Assembly: GCF_001499675.1 (NCBI RefSeq)
Contig: NZ_LN609302.1
Location: forward strand, 404,896-468,895
From: Acetobacter ghanensis
GTDB taxonomy: Bacteria; Pseudomonadota; Alphaproteobacteria; Acetobacterales; Acetobacteraceae
Length of the DNA stretch: 64,000 nt
Direction of reading: 5' to 3'
Below are positions 57,280 through 64,000 of this stretch, piece by piece. The notes beneath the pieces were generated by a model. It did no database searches and was not told the origin of the DNA. It worked only from the letters and a program-made list of their open reading frames with translations. Numbering within the stretch: the stretch's first letter is position 1; each line of letters opens with the position of its first letter. Position numbers and translations under genes: made by a program.

Positions 57280-59430
57280 ATGCCGGAACTGAACAGGGAC
57301 GACCATCCGCAGCCTTTTCAGGCTCTTCCGCCCGAATCACGGTTGGAGATGCCGGTCCAGAGCCTCCAGCAGCCAGCCAATATGGAAGGGCGTAGCCGCA
57401 CACCCGCTACATCGCCCCACAGCATTGTGTTGCGCCGCCTTGCGGTTATTGGCTCTGCTCTGGTTCTGACGGCTTACGGGGCATGGCGTACGCATATGGT
57501 TATGGACGAGGCAGGTGTGTCTGCCTTGGGCGTGGTCATGCTGGTGTTGTTTATTGCGCTGTTTATGTGGATTGCGCTGGCATTTACGTCCTCCGTCGCC
57601 GGGTTCTGCTCATTGGTGATGCATGGTGGTTTGGGCCTTGGTATCCGCCGGTCAGGTCCCCTGCCCCAGCTTACGCGCAAAACGGCCCTGTTGCTGCCAA
57701 CCTATAACGAGCCGCCTCATCGCGTTATGGCCGGACTTAAGGCCATTTACAGCAGTCTGGAAGAAACCGGGCAGTTGGATAGCTTTGACCTGTTCATTCT
57801 GTCCGACACCACAAACCCGGATATATGGGTGAAGGAAGAAGCTGCTTTTCTGGCTCTGCGGGAGCAGGTCGGTGGGCAGGAGCGCATTTTTTATCGCCGT
57901 AGGCATAACAATGTGGAGCGCAAGGCAGGCAATGTGGGGGAATGGGTGCGCCGGTTTGGTGGCGCATACGACCACATGGTTACGCTGGATGCAGATTCCG
58001 TCATGTCTGGTCAGACGTTGGTGCGCATGGCGGATGCCATGGAGCGCAACCCCGGCGTAGGCCTTATTCAGACGCTTCCGGTTATTGTGGGTGGCACTAC
58101 TCTCTTTGCCAGACTCCAGCAGTTTGCCGGTCGTGTTTATGGCCCCATTATTGCCTATGGCATTGCTTGGTGGCATGGCGCGGAGGGGAACTACTGGGGG
58201 CATAACGCCATTATTCGCACCCGGGCCTTTGCCAGTCAGGCTGGCTTGCCCCATGTGCCGGGTAAACCGCCTTTTGGTGGGCATATTCTGAGCCATGACT
58301 TTGTGGAAGCGGCACTCATGCGCCGTGGCGGCTGGGCCATTCATATGGTGCCCGCGCTGGATGGGTCTTACGAGGAAAGTCCGCCATCGCTGACCGATGT
58401 GGCCATTCGTGACCGGCGCTGGTGCCAAGGCAATCTGCAACACGTCAAGGTTCTGCCGACCAAAGGTCTGCATTGGATCAGCCGTATGCACATGGTGGTT
58501 GGTATTGGTGCATATGTGACCTCGCCTTTATGGCTGGTGTTCCTGCTGACCGGGATTCTGATTTCCCTTCAGGCGCATTTTCAGCGGCCTGAATATTTTG
58601 GCGATACCAAGCTCCTGTATCCGCACTGGCCGCATGTGGACCCGGTACAGGCCAAATACGTGTTTATTGGCACCATGGTTGTGCTGCTGGCGCCCAAACT
58701 GTTGGCCTATATTGCCCTGCTGCTGGACCCGGAGGCACGGCGTGGCAGTGGTGGCCCTGTTCGCGCGGCAGTCTCCGTACTGGTGGAAACACTTATTGGC
58801 GGTCTGATTGCCCCCATTGCCATGCTGATTCAGACATCAGGGGTTATTTCCATTCTGAGCGGGCATGATTCCGGTTGGAACACCCAGCGCCGGGATGATG
58901 GTGGTATTCCGTTTATGGAAGTGGCGCGGCAGTATTGTCGCTTTACCCTGTTTGGCCTTGCCCTTGGTGCTGGGGCATGGGTTGTGTCTCCTTCGCTGTT
59001 TTTCTGGATGACGCCGGTTTTGCTTGGGTTGGTTTTTTCCATTCCGTTGGTGGCGTTTACCAGCAGCCGAGGGGTTGGGTTGAGCTTCCGTCGGGCTGGT
59101 CTGCTGCTGGTGCCAGAGGAAACGCACCCTCCAGACGTGCTGAAAAAGCTGGAACGGGCGGAGGAAGATGATCAGGAACCAACCCTGCCAGATGATGCCC
59201 TGCGTGCCCTGCGCGCTGACCCAGAGCTCTGCCATGCGCATGTTGCCATGTTGCCCGCAGAGCGTAAGGCGGGAGATCCCATTAATCCTGACCAGCTTGT
59301 TGGGCTGGTCAAGCTGGAAGAAGCGCCGAGCCTACCAGCCGTAGAAAGCCGTTTGACGGTAAAAGAAAAAGCAGCCGTGCTGGGGAGCCGCAAAGGGGTC
59401 GAACTGATCCTGCATCTGCCGGAGGCCTAA
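57280..59430 (+). CDS. opgH: Glucans biosynthesis glucosyltransferase OpgH
   Basis: Inner-membrane GT2 glucosyltransferase making the beta-1,2-glucan backbone, 716 aa from the ATG at MPELNRDDHP. Two N-terminal TM helices precede the GT domain (LLPTYNEPPHRVMAGL, TLDADSVMSG, DFVEAALMRRGG, RRWCQGNLQHV); several TM helices and a polar C-tail follow. The start three bases past the opgG stop shows coupling. Confidence 0.95.
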   Translation: MPELNRDDHPQPFQALPPESRLEMPVQSLQQPANMEGRSRTPATSPHSIVLRRLAVIGSALVLTAYGAWRTHMVMDEAGVSALGVVMLVLFIALFMWIALAFTSSVAGFCSLVMHGGLGLGIRRSGPLPQLTRKTALLLPTYNEPPHRVMAGLKAIYSSLEETGQLDSFDLFILSDTTNPDIWVKEEAAFLALREQVGGQERIFYRRRHNNVERKAGNVGEWVRRFGGAYDHMVTLDADSVMSGQTLVRMADAMERNPGVGLIQTLPVIVGGTTLFARLQQFAGRVYGPIIAYGIAWWHGAEGNYWGHNAIIRTRAFASQAGLPHVPGKPPFGGHILSHDFVEAALMRRGGWAIHMVPALDGSYEESPPSLTDVAIRDRRWCQGNLQHVKVLPTKGLHWISRMHMVVGIGAYVTSPLWLVFLLTGILISLQAHFQRPEYFGDTKLLYPHWPHVDPVQAKYVFIGTMVVLLAPKLLAYIALLLDPEARRGSGGPVRAAVSVLVETLIGGLIAPIAMLIQTSGVISILSGHDSGWNTQRRDDGGIPFMEVARQYCRFTLFGLALGAGAWVVSPSLFFWMTPVLLGLVFSIPLVAFTSSRGVGLSFRRAGLLLVPEETHPPDVLKKLERAEEDDQEPTLPDDALRALRADPELCHAHVAMLPAERKAGDPINPDQLVGLVKLEEAPSLPAVESRLTVKEKAAVLGSRKGVELILHLPEA

Positions 59431-59502
59431 GTTCCGTGCATCGGGCCTGATGTCTCATGGTCCATGTTGCGGCAGATCATGTGGGTCAAATCTGCGGTCT
59501 GG

Positions 59503-60609
59503 TCAGGCAATGCGCTGGCCAGCTACCCAGACTTCCTGCACGTTGAACTCAAAATCCATAACCACAAGGTCCGCAAGCTTGCCTGCGTGCAGCGTGCCTC
59601 GGTCGTCCAACCCAAGGTAGCGGGCCGGGTTGCGGGTGAGCAATACCGCAGCCTGATGCAAGGGGATGCCGGACTGTACGGCGTTGCGTAGAGCGGTATC
59701 CAGCGTTAGCACGCTGCCTGCCAGATTGCCGCTGGGCAGGCGTACCGCACCCTGTTCCACCACAACCTGCTGCCCACCCAACAGGCTTGGGCCTTCTGGC
59801 AAACCAGCAGCACGCATGGCGTCGGTTACAAAAAGAAGCCGGTCGGGCATAACGCGCTGGGCCAGGCGGAATGTGGCAGGGTGTACGTGGTGCGTATCAA
59901 AAATAAGCTCTGCGTAGGCGTCGCTGCACATCAGGGCGGTAGCTGGGCCGGGTTTGCGGCTTTCTATGCCAGCCATGGCGTTGAACAGATGTGTGGCGCC
60001 AGTTGTGCCCCCTGCGTTGCAGATCTGGCAGATGGCCTGTTCAGTCTGTTCATATCCGGCCAGCGTGTGCCCCAGACTGACCCGTACACCAGCCTGCGCA
60101 AAAAGCTGCATGGCATTGTGGGCATGGGGCAGCTCAGGGGCGAGGGTTACCACTTTGACGCAGCCAAAGGCCAGAACTTCCGCGACACGGTCAGGCGTAG
60201 GGGGGATGGCGTGTGGGGGCTGTGCACCTAGTTTGTGCGGGCTGACAAAAGGCCCTTCCAGATGCGCCCCATGTACATGAGGTCCTTGCGGTATGGTCGT
60301 GCCGGTCACTTCCTGAATAGCGGCCAGAGCACCCAGCACGTCTGCCCAAGGGCTGGTAATGGTGGTGGGCAGGATGGTGGTTGTGCCGTGCTGGGCATGG
60401 AAGCGTGCCAGAGCCTTAATAGCCTGCACTCCATCCATTGTGTCGGCACCGTTGCCGCCGTGTACATGGCAGTCAATAAAACCGGGCAGGATGTAGCGGT
60501 CTGGTACAGCGGCGCTGTCGGGCGTGATGGTATGTAGGCGGTCGGAGAACGCAATCTGCCCCGGCATAATGCGGTCTGGTAGAACAAGGTGCCCTTTAAG
60601 CTCAGTCAT
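59503..60609 (-). CDS. nagA: N-acetylglucosamine-6-phosphate deacetylase
   Basis: Amidohydrolase-superfamily enzyme, 368 aa, deacetylating GlcNAc-6-P. The metal-site HxH is H48-x-H50 in DCHVHGGNGADTMDG. HLEGPFVSPHKLGA holds the Glu ligand, and ATHLFNAMAGIESRKPG and FVTDAMRAAGLPEG are conserved. It follows the sugar transporter by 16 bp. No nagB is in the window. Confidence 0.95.
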   Translation of the reverse strand: MTELKGHLVLPDRIMPGQIAFSDRLHTITPDSAAVPDRYILPGFIDCHVHGGNGADTMDGVQAIKALARFHAQHGTTTILPTTITSPWADVLGALAAIQEVTGTTIPQGPHVHGAHLEGPFVSPHKLGAQPPHAIPPTPDRVAEVLAFGCVKVVTLAPELPHAHNAMQLFAQAGVRVSLGHTLAGYEQTEQAICQICNAGGTTGATHLFNAMAGIESRKPGPATALMCSDAYAELIFDTHHVHPATFRLAQRVMPDRLLFVTDAMRAAGLPEGPSLLGGQQVVVEQGAVRLPSGNLAGSVLTLDTALRNAVQSGIPLHQAAVLLTRNPARYLGLDDRGTLHAGKLADLVVMDFEFNVQEVWVAGQRIA

Positions 60610-60625
60610 GGTTCAGATTCTTTTT

Positions 60626-61948
60626 TCAGGAGACATTGTTTTTGACGGCGGGAGCCACAGTGGAGAGTTTTGCATATGAGGCAATCAGTGCGTAGGAGCA
60701 AAGAGCCAGACCGGCAAAGGTTGTCTGAAAACCCATGACTGGTTTTAACAGTACAAAAATCTGCGGTACAACACCCCCTCCGCAATAGGCCATGACCAGA
60801 AAAGCCGAAACCTGAGCGGTATGGTGTCCTGCCCCTTTGAGAGCGATTGGGAACAGGGATGGAAAAATCATGGAGTTTGCAAAACCAAGTAGTGTCACAC
60901 ATAGAACAGACGCGTAGCCGTGGGTTGCCCATGCCCCAAGGCTGAGAACACCCCCACAGAGGCAGGAGAGGGGAAGGTAACGTTCCTGCGTGATAAACCG
61001 GGGGGACAGCACCAGACCCGTTATGTAACCACAGAGCATGAAAAACAGGGTCAAAGATGTAAAAAACTTTGTCTGGTCAACAGAAATACCAAACCCCTGC
61101 GCATAAGTTCCCACAGCATCCCCTGAGAGAACCTCTACTCCGACATAAAAAAACATGGCTCCGGCGCCGAGTAGGTTCCGGTAGCTGAGAGATGTTGTAA
61201 GTATTTTTAAAAATCTGTATTCAGAATTGTAATTATGAGAATAGTCTACACTTATTTCTGGTAAGGATGAGCGATCTGCCCACAGGGCGGTCAAAGCCAG
61301 AAAAACAGCCATGCCCATATAAGGCCAGTAAATGGAATTCAGAAAAACCTGCTGAACAGAGCGTTTTGTTTCAGGGTCCGTTAGAGTCTGGAGTTGTGCA
61401 GATATATCTCCAACATGGTGCATGGCTAGTGTAGCCAGCGCAATGGGGGCCAGAATACCCCCCAGTTTGTTGCAAATGCCCATAATGGCTATGCGCTGGG
61501 CGCTTCGATTGTCGGGGCCAAGCAGGCTGACATAGGGGTTTATGGCGACCTGCAATAAGGACAGCCCTGCCCCGAGCACCAAAAAGCCGCTTAATGCGCC
61601 GGGGTAGGAGCCCGCGTGGAGGCATTGGCCTGTAAGCACCATGCCGCCAGCCATGATGAGCAGAGCGTACACCAGTCCGTTTTTAAAACCTGTGTGTGTA
61701 ACGCTCAGGCTCGCGGGGATGGAAAACAGGAAATAGGCAAAATAGAACACAAGCGGCACCAGAAAAGCCGCAAGATCATTCAGGGTAAACGCAACTCTTA
61801 CAAAGGAGATAAGCGGCCCATTCAGCCACGTTACAAAACCGATGATAAAAAATAGAACGGCGGTCAGCACCAGCGGCCGCCACCCATAGGCTCCAGCCGG
61901 GCAGGGGATGCGCGCTGCGCCGGGTGTCTGGGTGGAGGGCTGTGGCAT
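60626..61948 (-). CDS. nagP: MFS sugar transporter, FucP/NagP type
   Basis: Sugar:H+ symporter of the fucose/glucose/galactose group, 440 aa with twelve hydrophobic helices. The family pattern FFIIGFVTWLNGPLI in TM1 and GAGLSLLQVAINPYVSLLGP are diagnostic. Coupling to nagA points to N-acetylglucosamine uptake; this needs a kinase elsewhere, since no PTS EII is present. Symbol is by context. Confidence 0.85.
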   Translation of the reverse strand: MPQPSTQTPGAARIPCPAGAYGWRPLVLTAVLFFIIGFVTWLNGPLISFVRVAFTLNDLAAFLVPLVFYFAYFLFSIPASLSVTHTGFKNGLVYALLIMAGGMVLTGQCLHAGSYPGALSGFLVLGAGLSLLQVAINPYVSLLGPDNRSAQRIAIMGICNKLGGILAPIALATLAMHHVGDISAQLQTLTDPETKRSVQQVFLNSIYWPYMGMAVFLALTALWADRSSLPEISVDYSHNYNSEYRFLKILTTSLSYRNLLGAGAMFFYVGVEVLSGDAVGTYAQGFGISVDQTKFFTSLTLFFMLCGYITGLVLSPRFITQERYLPLSCLCGGVLSLGAWATHGYASVLCVTLLGFANSMIFPSLFPIALKGAGHHTAQVSAFLVMAYCGGGVVPQIFVLLKPVMGFQTTFAGLALCSYALIASYAKLSTVAPAVKNNVS

Positions 61949-61992
61949 TGCTGGCTAAGGCCCCGTGGGAGAAAAGAGTAAGGAAGAAAGGC

Positions 61993-62427
61993 TTAATCGG
62001 CCGCCTGTACATCTTTGGATGGCAGGCTGTCTATTTTTTCGCAGGCTGCACGCAGGTCAGAGGACGGGTTGTGCGTTTCGCACAGTTTTTCCACATCTTC
62101 GGCGCAGGCCTCAATCGAGGTTTCAAAGTCGGATTCCAGCACGTCTTCCGCAACGGTCAGGTCCTGATTGCGCGTGTTTTCCTGTTCCTTTTGCAGGAGG
62201 TCCTGCGTTTTGTGCAGCTCCTTGAGCGAGTCAATGCAGGCAGGGCCAGCGGCATCGGGTTTGAAGTGCAGAACGGCGAGTTCCTTTTGCAACTGAACAT
62301 TGTTGACGTTGCTGCGGGGGGCGGTTTCATCATCATCAGCCCGGGCGGCAGGGGCCATGGCCAGACTGCCAGCCAGAAGAACAGATGCCATTGCGGCATG
62401 ATACAAACGGAAACCGGACACGGACAC
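61993..62427 (-). CDS. Hypothetical secreted Cys-containing helical protein
   Basis: 144 aa from the GTG at 62427, which has AGGAG four bases upstream; the open frame continues upstream without support. A signal peptide ends ARA near residue 30. The mature part is helical and acidic with three Cys (GPACIDSLKEL, SIEACAEDVEKLCETH and LRAACEKI give four in all), suggesting disulfides. No family recognised. It lies upstream of the nagP-nagA unit. Confidence 0.65.
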   Translation of the reverse strand: MSVSGFRLYHAAMASVLLAGSLAMAPAARADDDETAPRSNVNNVQLQKELAVLHFKPDAAGPACIDSLKELHKTQDLLQKEQENTRNQDLTVAEDVLESDFETSIEACAEDVEKLCETHNPSSDLRAACEKIDSLPSKDVQAAD

Positions 62428-62527
62428 AATTCTCCTGACTTTGCGACGGTGCGCACCTATCATCCTGTTTTCTAGCCTGTCTGTGTTCAACAGGTAAAGA
62501 AACAACCCCGAAAAGCTGCCAGCAGGG

Positions 62528-62556
62528 TTGGCATGGGGCGGGGTTTGGTGCTAGGT
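62528..62556 (+). promoter_or_regulatory. Predicted promoter of the 4.5S RNA gene
   Basis: TTGGCA at 62528-62533 and CTAGGT at 62551-62556, spaced 17 bp, lie just upstream of the RNA's outer stem. The -10 is weak. Confidence 0.4.
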
Positions 62557-62561
62557 GTAGT

Positions 62562-62661
62562 GTCGGAAAGTCGGCGGTGGACGGACACCTTGCTAAACCG
62601 GTCAGGTCCGGAAGGAAGCAGCCATGGTGAGTTTCGTCCGGGTCATTGTTCGGCTTTCCAC
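62562..62661 (+). ncRNA. ffs: Signal recognition particle 4.5S RNA
   Basis: The small bacterial SRP RNA is identified by GGTCAGGTCCGGAAGGAAGC, which forms the GGAA tetraloop and the Ffh-binding symmetric loop. The outer stem GGAAAGTCG pairs with CGGCTTTCC. The gene lies about 90 bp before dnaX, a conserved alphaproteobacterial placement. Exact ends are estimated from the pairing. Confidence 0.93.
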
Positions 62662-62748
62662 CTCAATTTTCCGCCCTTGTGGATCAGACCATGCCGCGCC
62701 ATCTGTGCCGGATATGCAGGGCGTGACCTTACATTCTTCGGGCAAAGC

Positions 62749-64000
62749 ATGAGCGACACGACTGACGAGCAGTTTCCTCACGACGAGGGGCTTCCCAGTC
62801 CGGAACCGGAAGGCCCCGGCCTGTTTGGCGAGGCTGAACCGCCCGCTCCGGCCGCAGCAACGCCACCCCAGCCTCCGGCCCCTAACGCTGTAGCACCGCC
62901 TTACCGGGTTCTGGCGCGTAAATACCGTCCTACAACATTTGATGACCTGATTGGCCAAGAGGCTATGGTCCGCACCCTACGCAATGCGTTTGCGCTGGGG
63001 CGGGTGGCACACGCCTTTATGCTGACCGGGGTGCGGGGTGTGGGCAAAACCACCACGGCACGTATTATTGCCCGCGCCCTTAACTGCACCGGGCCAGACG
63101 GCAAAGGTGGCCCCACGGCAGACCCGTGCGGCGTATGCCCCAACTGCGTTGCTATTCTGAACGACCGCCACCCCGATGTGCTGGAAATGGACGCCGCCTC
63201 CCGTACGGGGGTGGATGATGTGCGCGAGATTATAGAGGCCACACGCTTCCGCCCCATGCAGGGCCGGATGAAGGTCTTTATCATCGACGAAGTGCACATG
63301 CTCTCCCGCAATGCCTTCAACGCCCTGCTCAAAACGCTGGAAGAGCCGCCTGCGCAGGTCACGTTCATTTTTGCTACGACCGAACTGCGTAAGGTGCCGG
63401 TTACAGTGCTGTCGCGCTGCCAGCGCTTTGACCTGCGGCGCGTGCCACAAGCTGATCTGGCCGGTCTGTTTGCCCGTATTGCGCAAAAGGAACATGTCCA
63501 ACTGTCGGAAGATGCGTTGGCCCTTATTGCCCGTGCTGCGGACGGCTCGGTGCGTGATGGCTTGTCCCTGCTTGATCAGGCCATTGCGCAGGGGAGCGGC
63601 CTAACGGATGAAGGCGGCGTTATTGGCGCGACCATAGTGAGCGACATGCTGGGTCTGGCCGACCGCGAGGTTGTGTTTGACCTGCTGGACGCGGTGCTGA
63701 CTGGCAAACCGGATGTAGCTCTGGCCCTGCTGGATGCCGCCTACGCACGGGGAGCAGACCCTGGGCTGGTGCTGGGGGATATGCTGGAACTGGTGCATGT
63801 CGTCTCCCGCCTGCGGGCCGTGCCCTCGCTGGGGGACTCGGCAGACATGCCGGAAGCCGAGCGGGTACGTGGCACGCATATGGCGGGTGCGTTTACGGTG
63901 CCCGTGCTTATGCGCGCATGGCAAATGCTGGTCAAAGGCGTGAGGGAGGTCGAGTCCGCACCAGACCGGCGCGCCGCGGCGGATATGGTGCTCATCCGCC
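62749..64000 (+). CDS. dnaX: DNA polymerase III subunit gamma/tau, 5' part (runs off the window)
   Basis: Clamp-loader ATPase. After a variable Pro/Glu-rich N-terminal extension (about 50 residues, common in acetic acid bacteria) comes YRVLARKYRPTTFDDLIGQ. Walker A GVRGVGKTT is at 94-102; then zinc module CGVCPNC, Walker B IIDEVHMLS and sensor FIFATTELRKVP follow. The gene continues past the right edge; 417 codons are visible without a stop. The tau part cannot be judged. Confidence 0.96.
   Translation, partial: MSDTTDEQFPHDEGLPSPEPEGPGLFGEAEPPAPAAATPPQPPAPNAVAPPYRVLARKYRPTTFDDLIGQEAMVRTLRNAFALGRVAHAFMLTGVRGVGKTTTARIIARALNCTGPDGKGGPTADPCGVCPNCVAILNDRHPDVLEMDAASRTGVDDVREIIEATRFRPMQGRMKVFIIDEVHMLSRNAFNALLKTLEEPPAQVTFIFATTELRKVPVTVLSRCQRFDLRRVPQADLAGLFARIAQKEHVQLSEDALALIARAADGSVRDGLSLLDQAIAQGSGLTDEGGVIGATIVSDMLGLADREVVFDLLDAVLTGKPDVALALLDAAYARGADPGLVLGDMLELVHVVSRLRAVPSLGDSADMPEAERVRGTHMAGAFTVPVLMRAWQMLVKGVREVESAPDRRAAADMVLIR

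Overview
The window looks like a chromosomal segment of an acetic acid bacterium (Alphaproteobacteria, Acetobacteraceae), probably Acetobacter-like. Pointers are the C4-type 5-aminolevulinate synthase, HemJ instead of HemY/HemG, a split PntAa/PntAb/PntB transhydrogenase next to alcohol and aldehyde dehydrogenases, OpgGH, and the ffs-dnaX neighbourhood. A complete sdhCDAB operon argues against Gluconobacter, which lacks succinate dehydrogenase. I see no phage, insertion sequence, CRISPR array or plasmid backbone. The genus is inference.

The left 12 kb looks like the replication-origin domain. Bases 91-5587 carry mnmE-mnmG-rsmG-parA-parB on the minus strand, with two perfect 16-bp parS sites inside rsmG and mnmE. 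Bases 8.9-11.1 kb carry a tightly coupled hemE-HAD-hemJ operon. The 368-bp gap between hemE and the divergent maf gene sits where oriC lies in several alphaproteobacteria. It contains imperfect DnaA boxes and an unusual cluster of 13 GTAC tetramers.

From 12 to 31 kb there is a mixed set of genes. These are an Spy-like periplasmic protein, a Bcr-type MFS pump, Trm112 and LON-domain genes, CnoX, UvrA, a secreted creatininase-like protein, a beta-propeller, a DUF2075 ATPase of mixed base composition, NfuA, TsaB-RimI, PurD, XseA and SerC, plus tRNA-Ala and tRNA-Leu. From 30.7 to 36.1 kb a minus-strand redox block encodes pntAa-pntAb-pntB, then adhP and an aldehyde dehydrogenase behind a terminator-like hairpin. 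Asd and sdhCDAB follow on the plus strand.

From 43 to 47.4 kb is the classical tkt-gap-pgk locus, but the transketolase-family protein has lost nearly all thiamine diphosphate and catalytic residues. HemA, a soluble MCP with an N-terminal CBS-like region, a DsbA-like protein, a degenerate gamma-glutamyltransferase-like lipoprotein, RecA, OpgGH, NagA with a sugar transporter, 4.5S RNA and the start of dnaX fill the rest. RecA and uvrA share a 15-bp LexA-like motif just downstream of their predicted -10 elements.

Two genes, the LON-domain gene and pntB, are interrupted at homopolymer runs while the family homology continues in another frame. They may be sequencing errors, real lesions or recoding sites.
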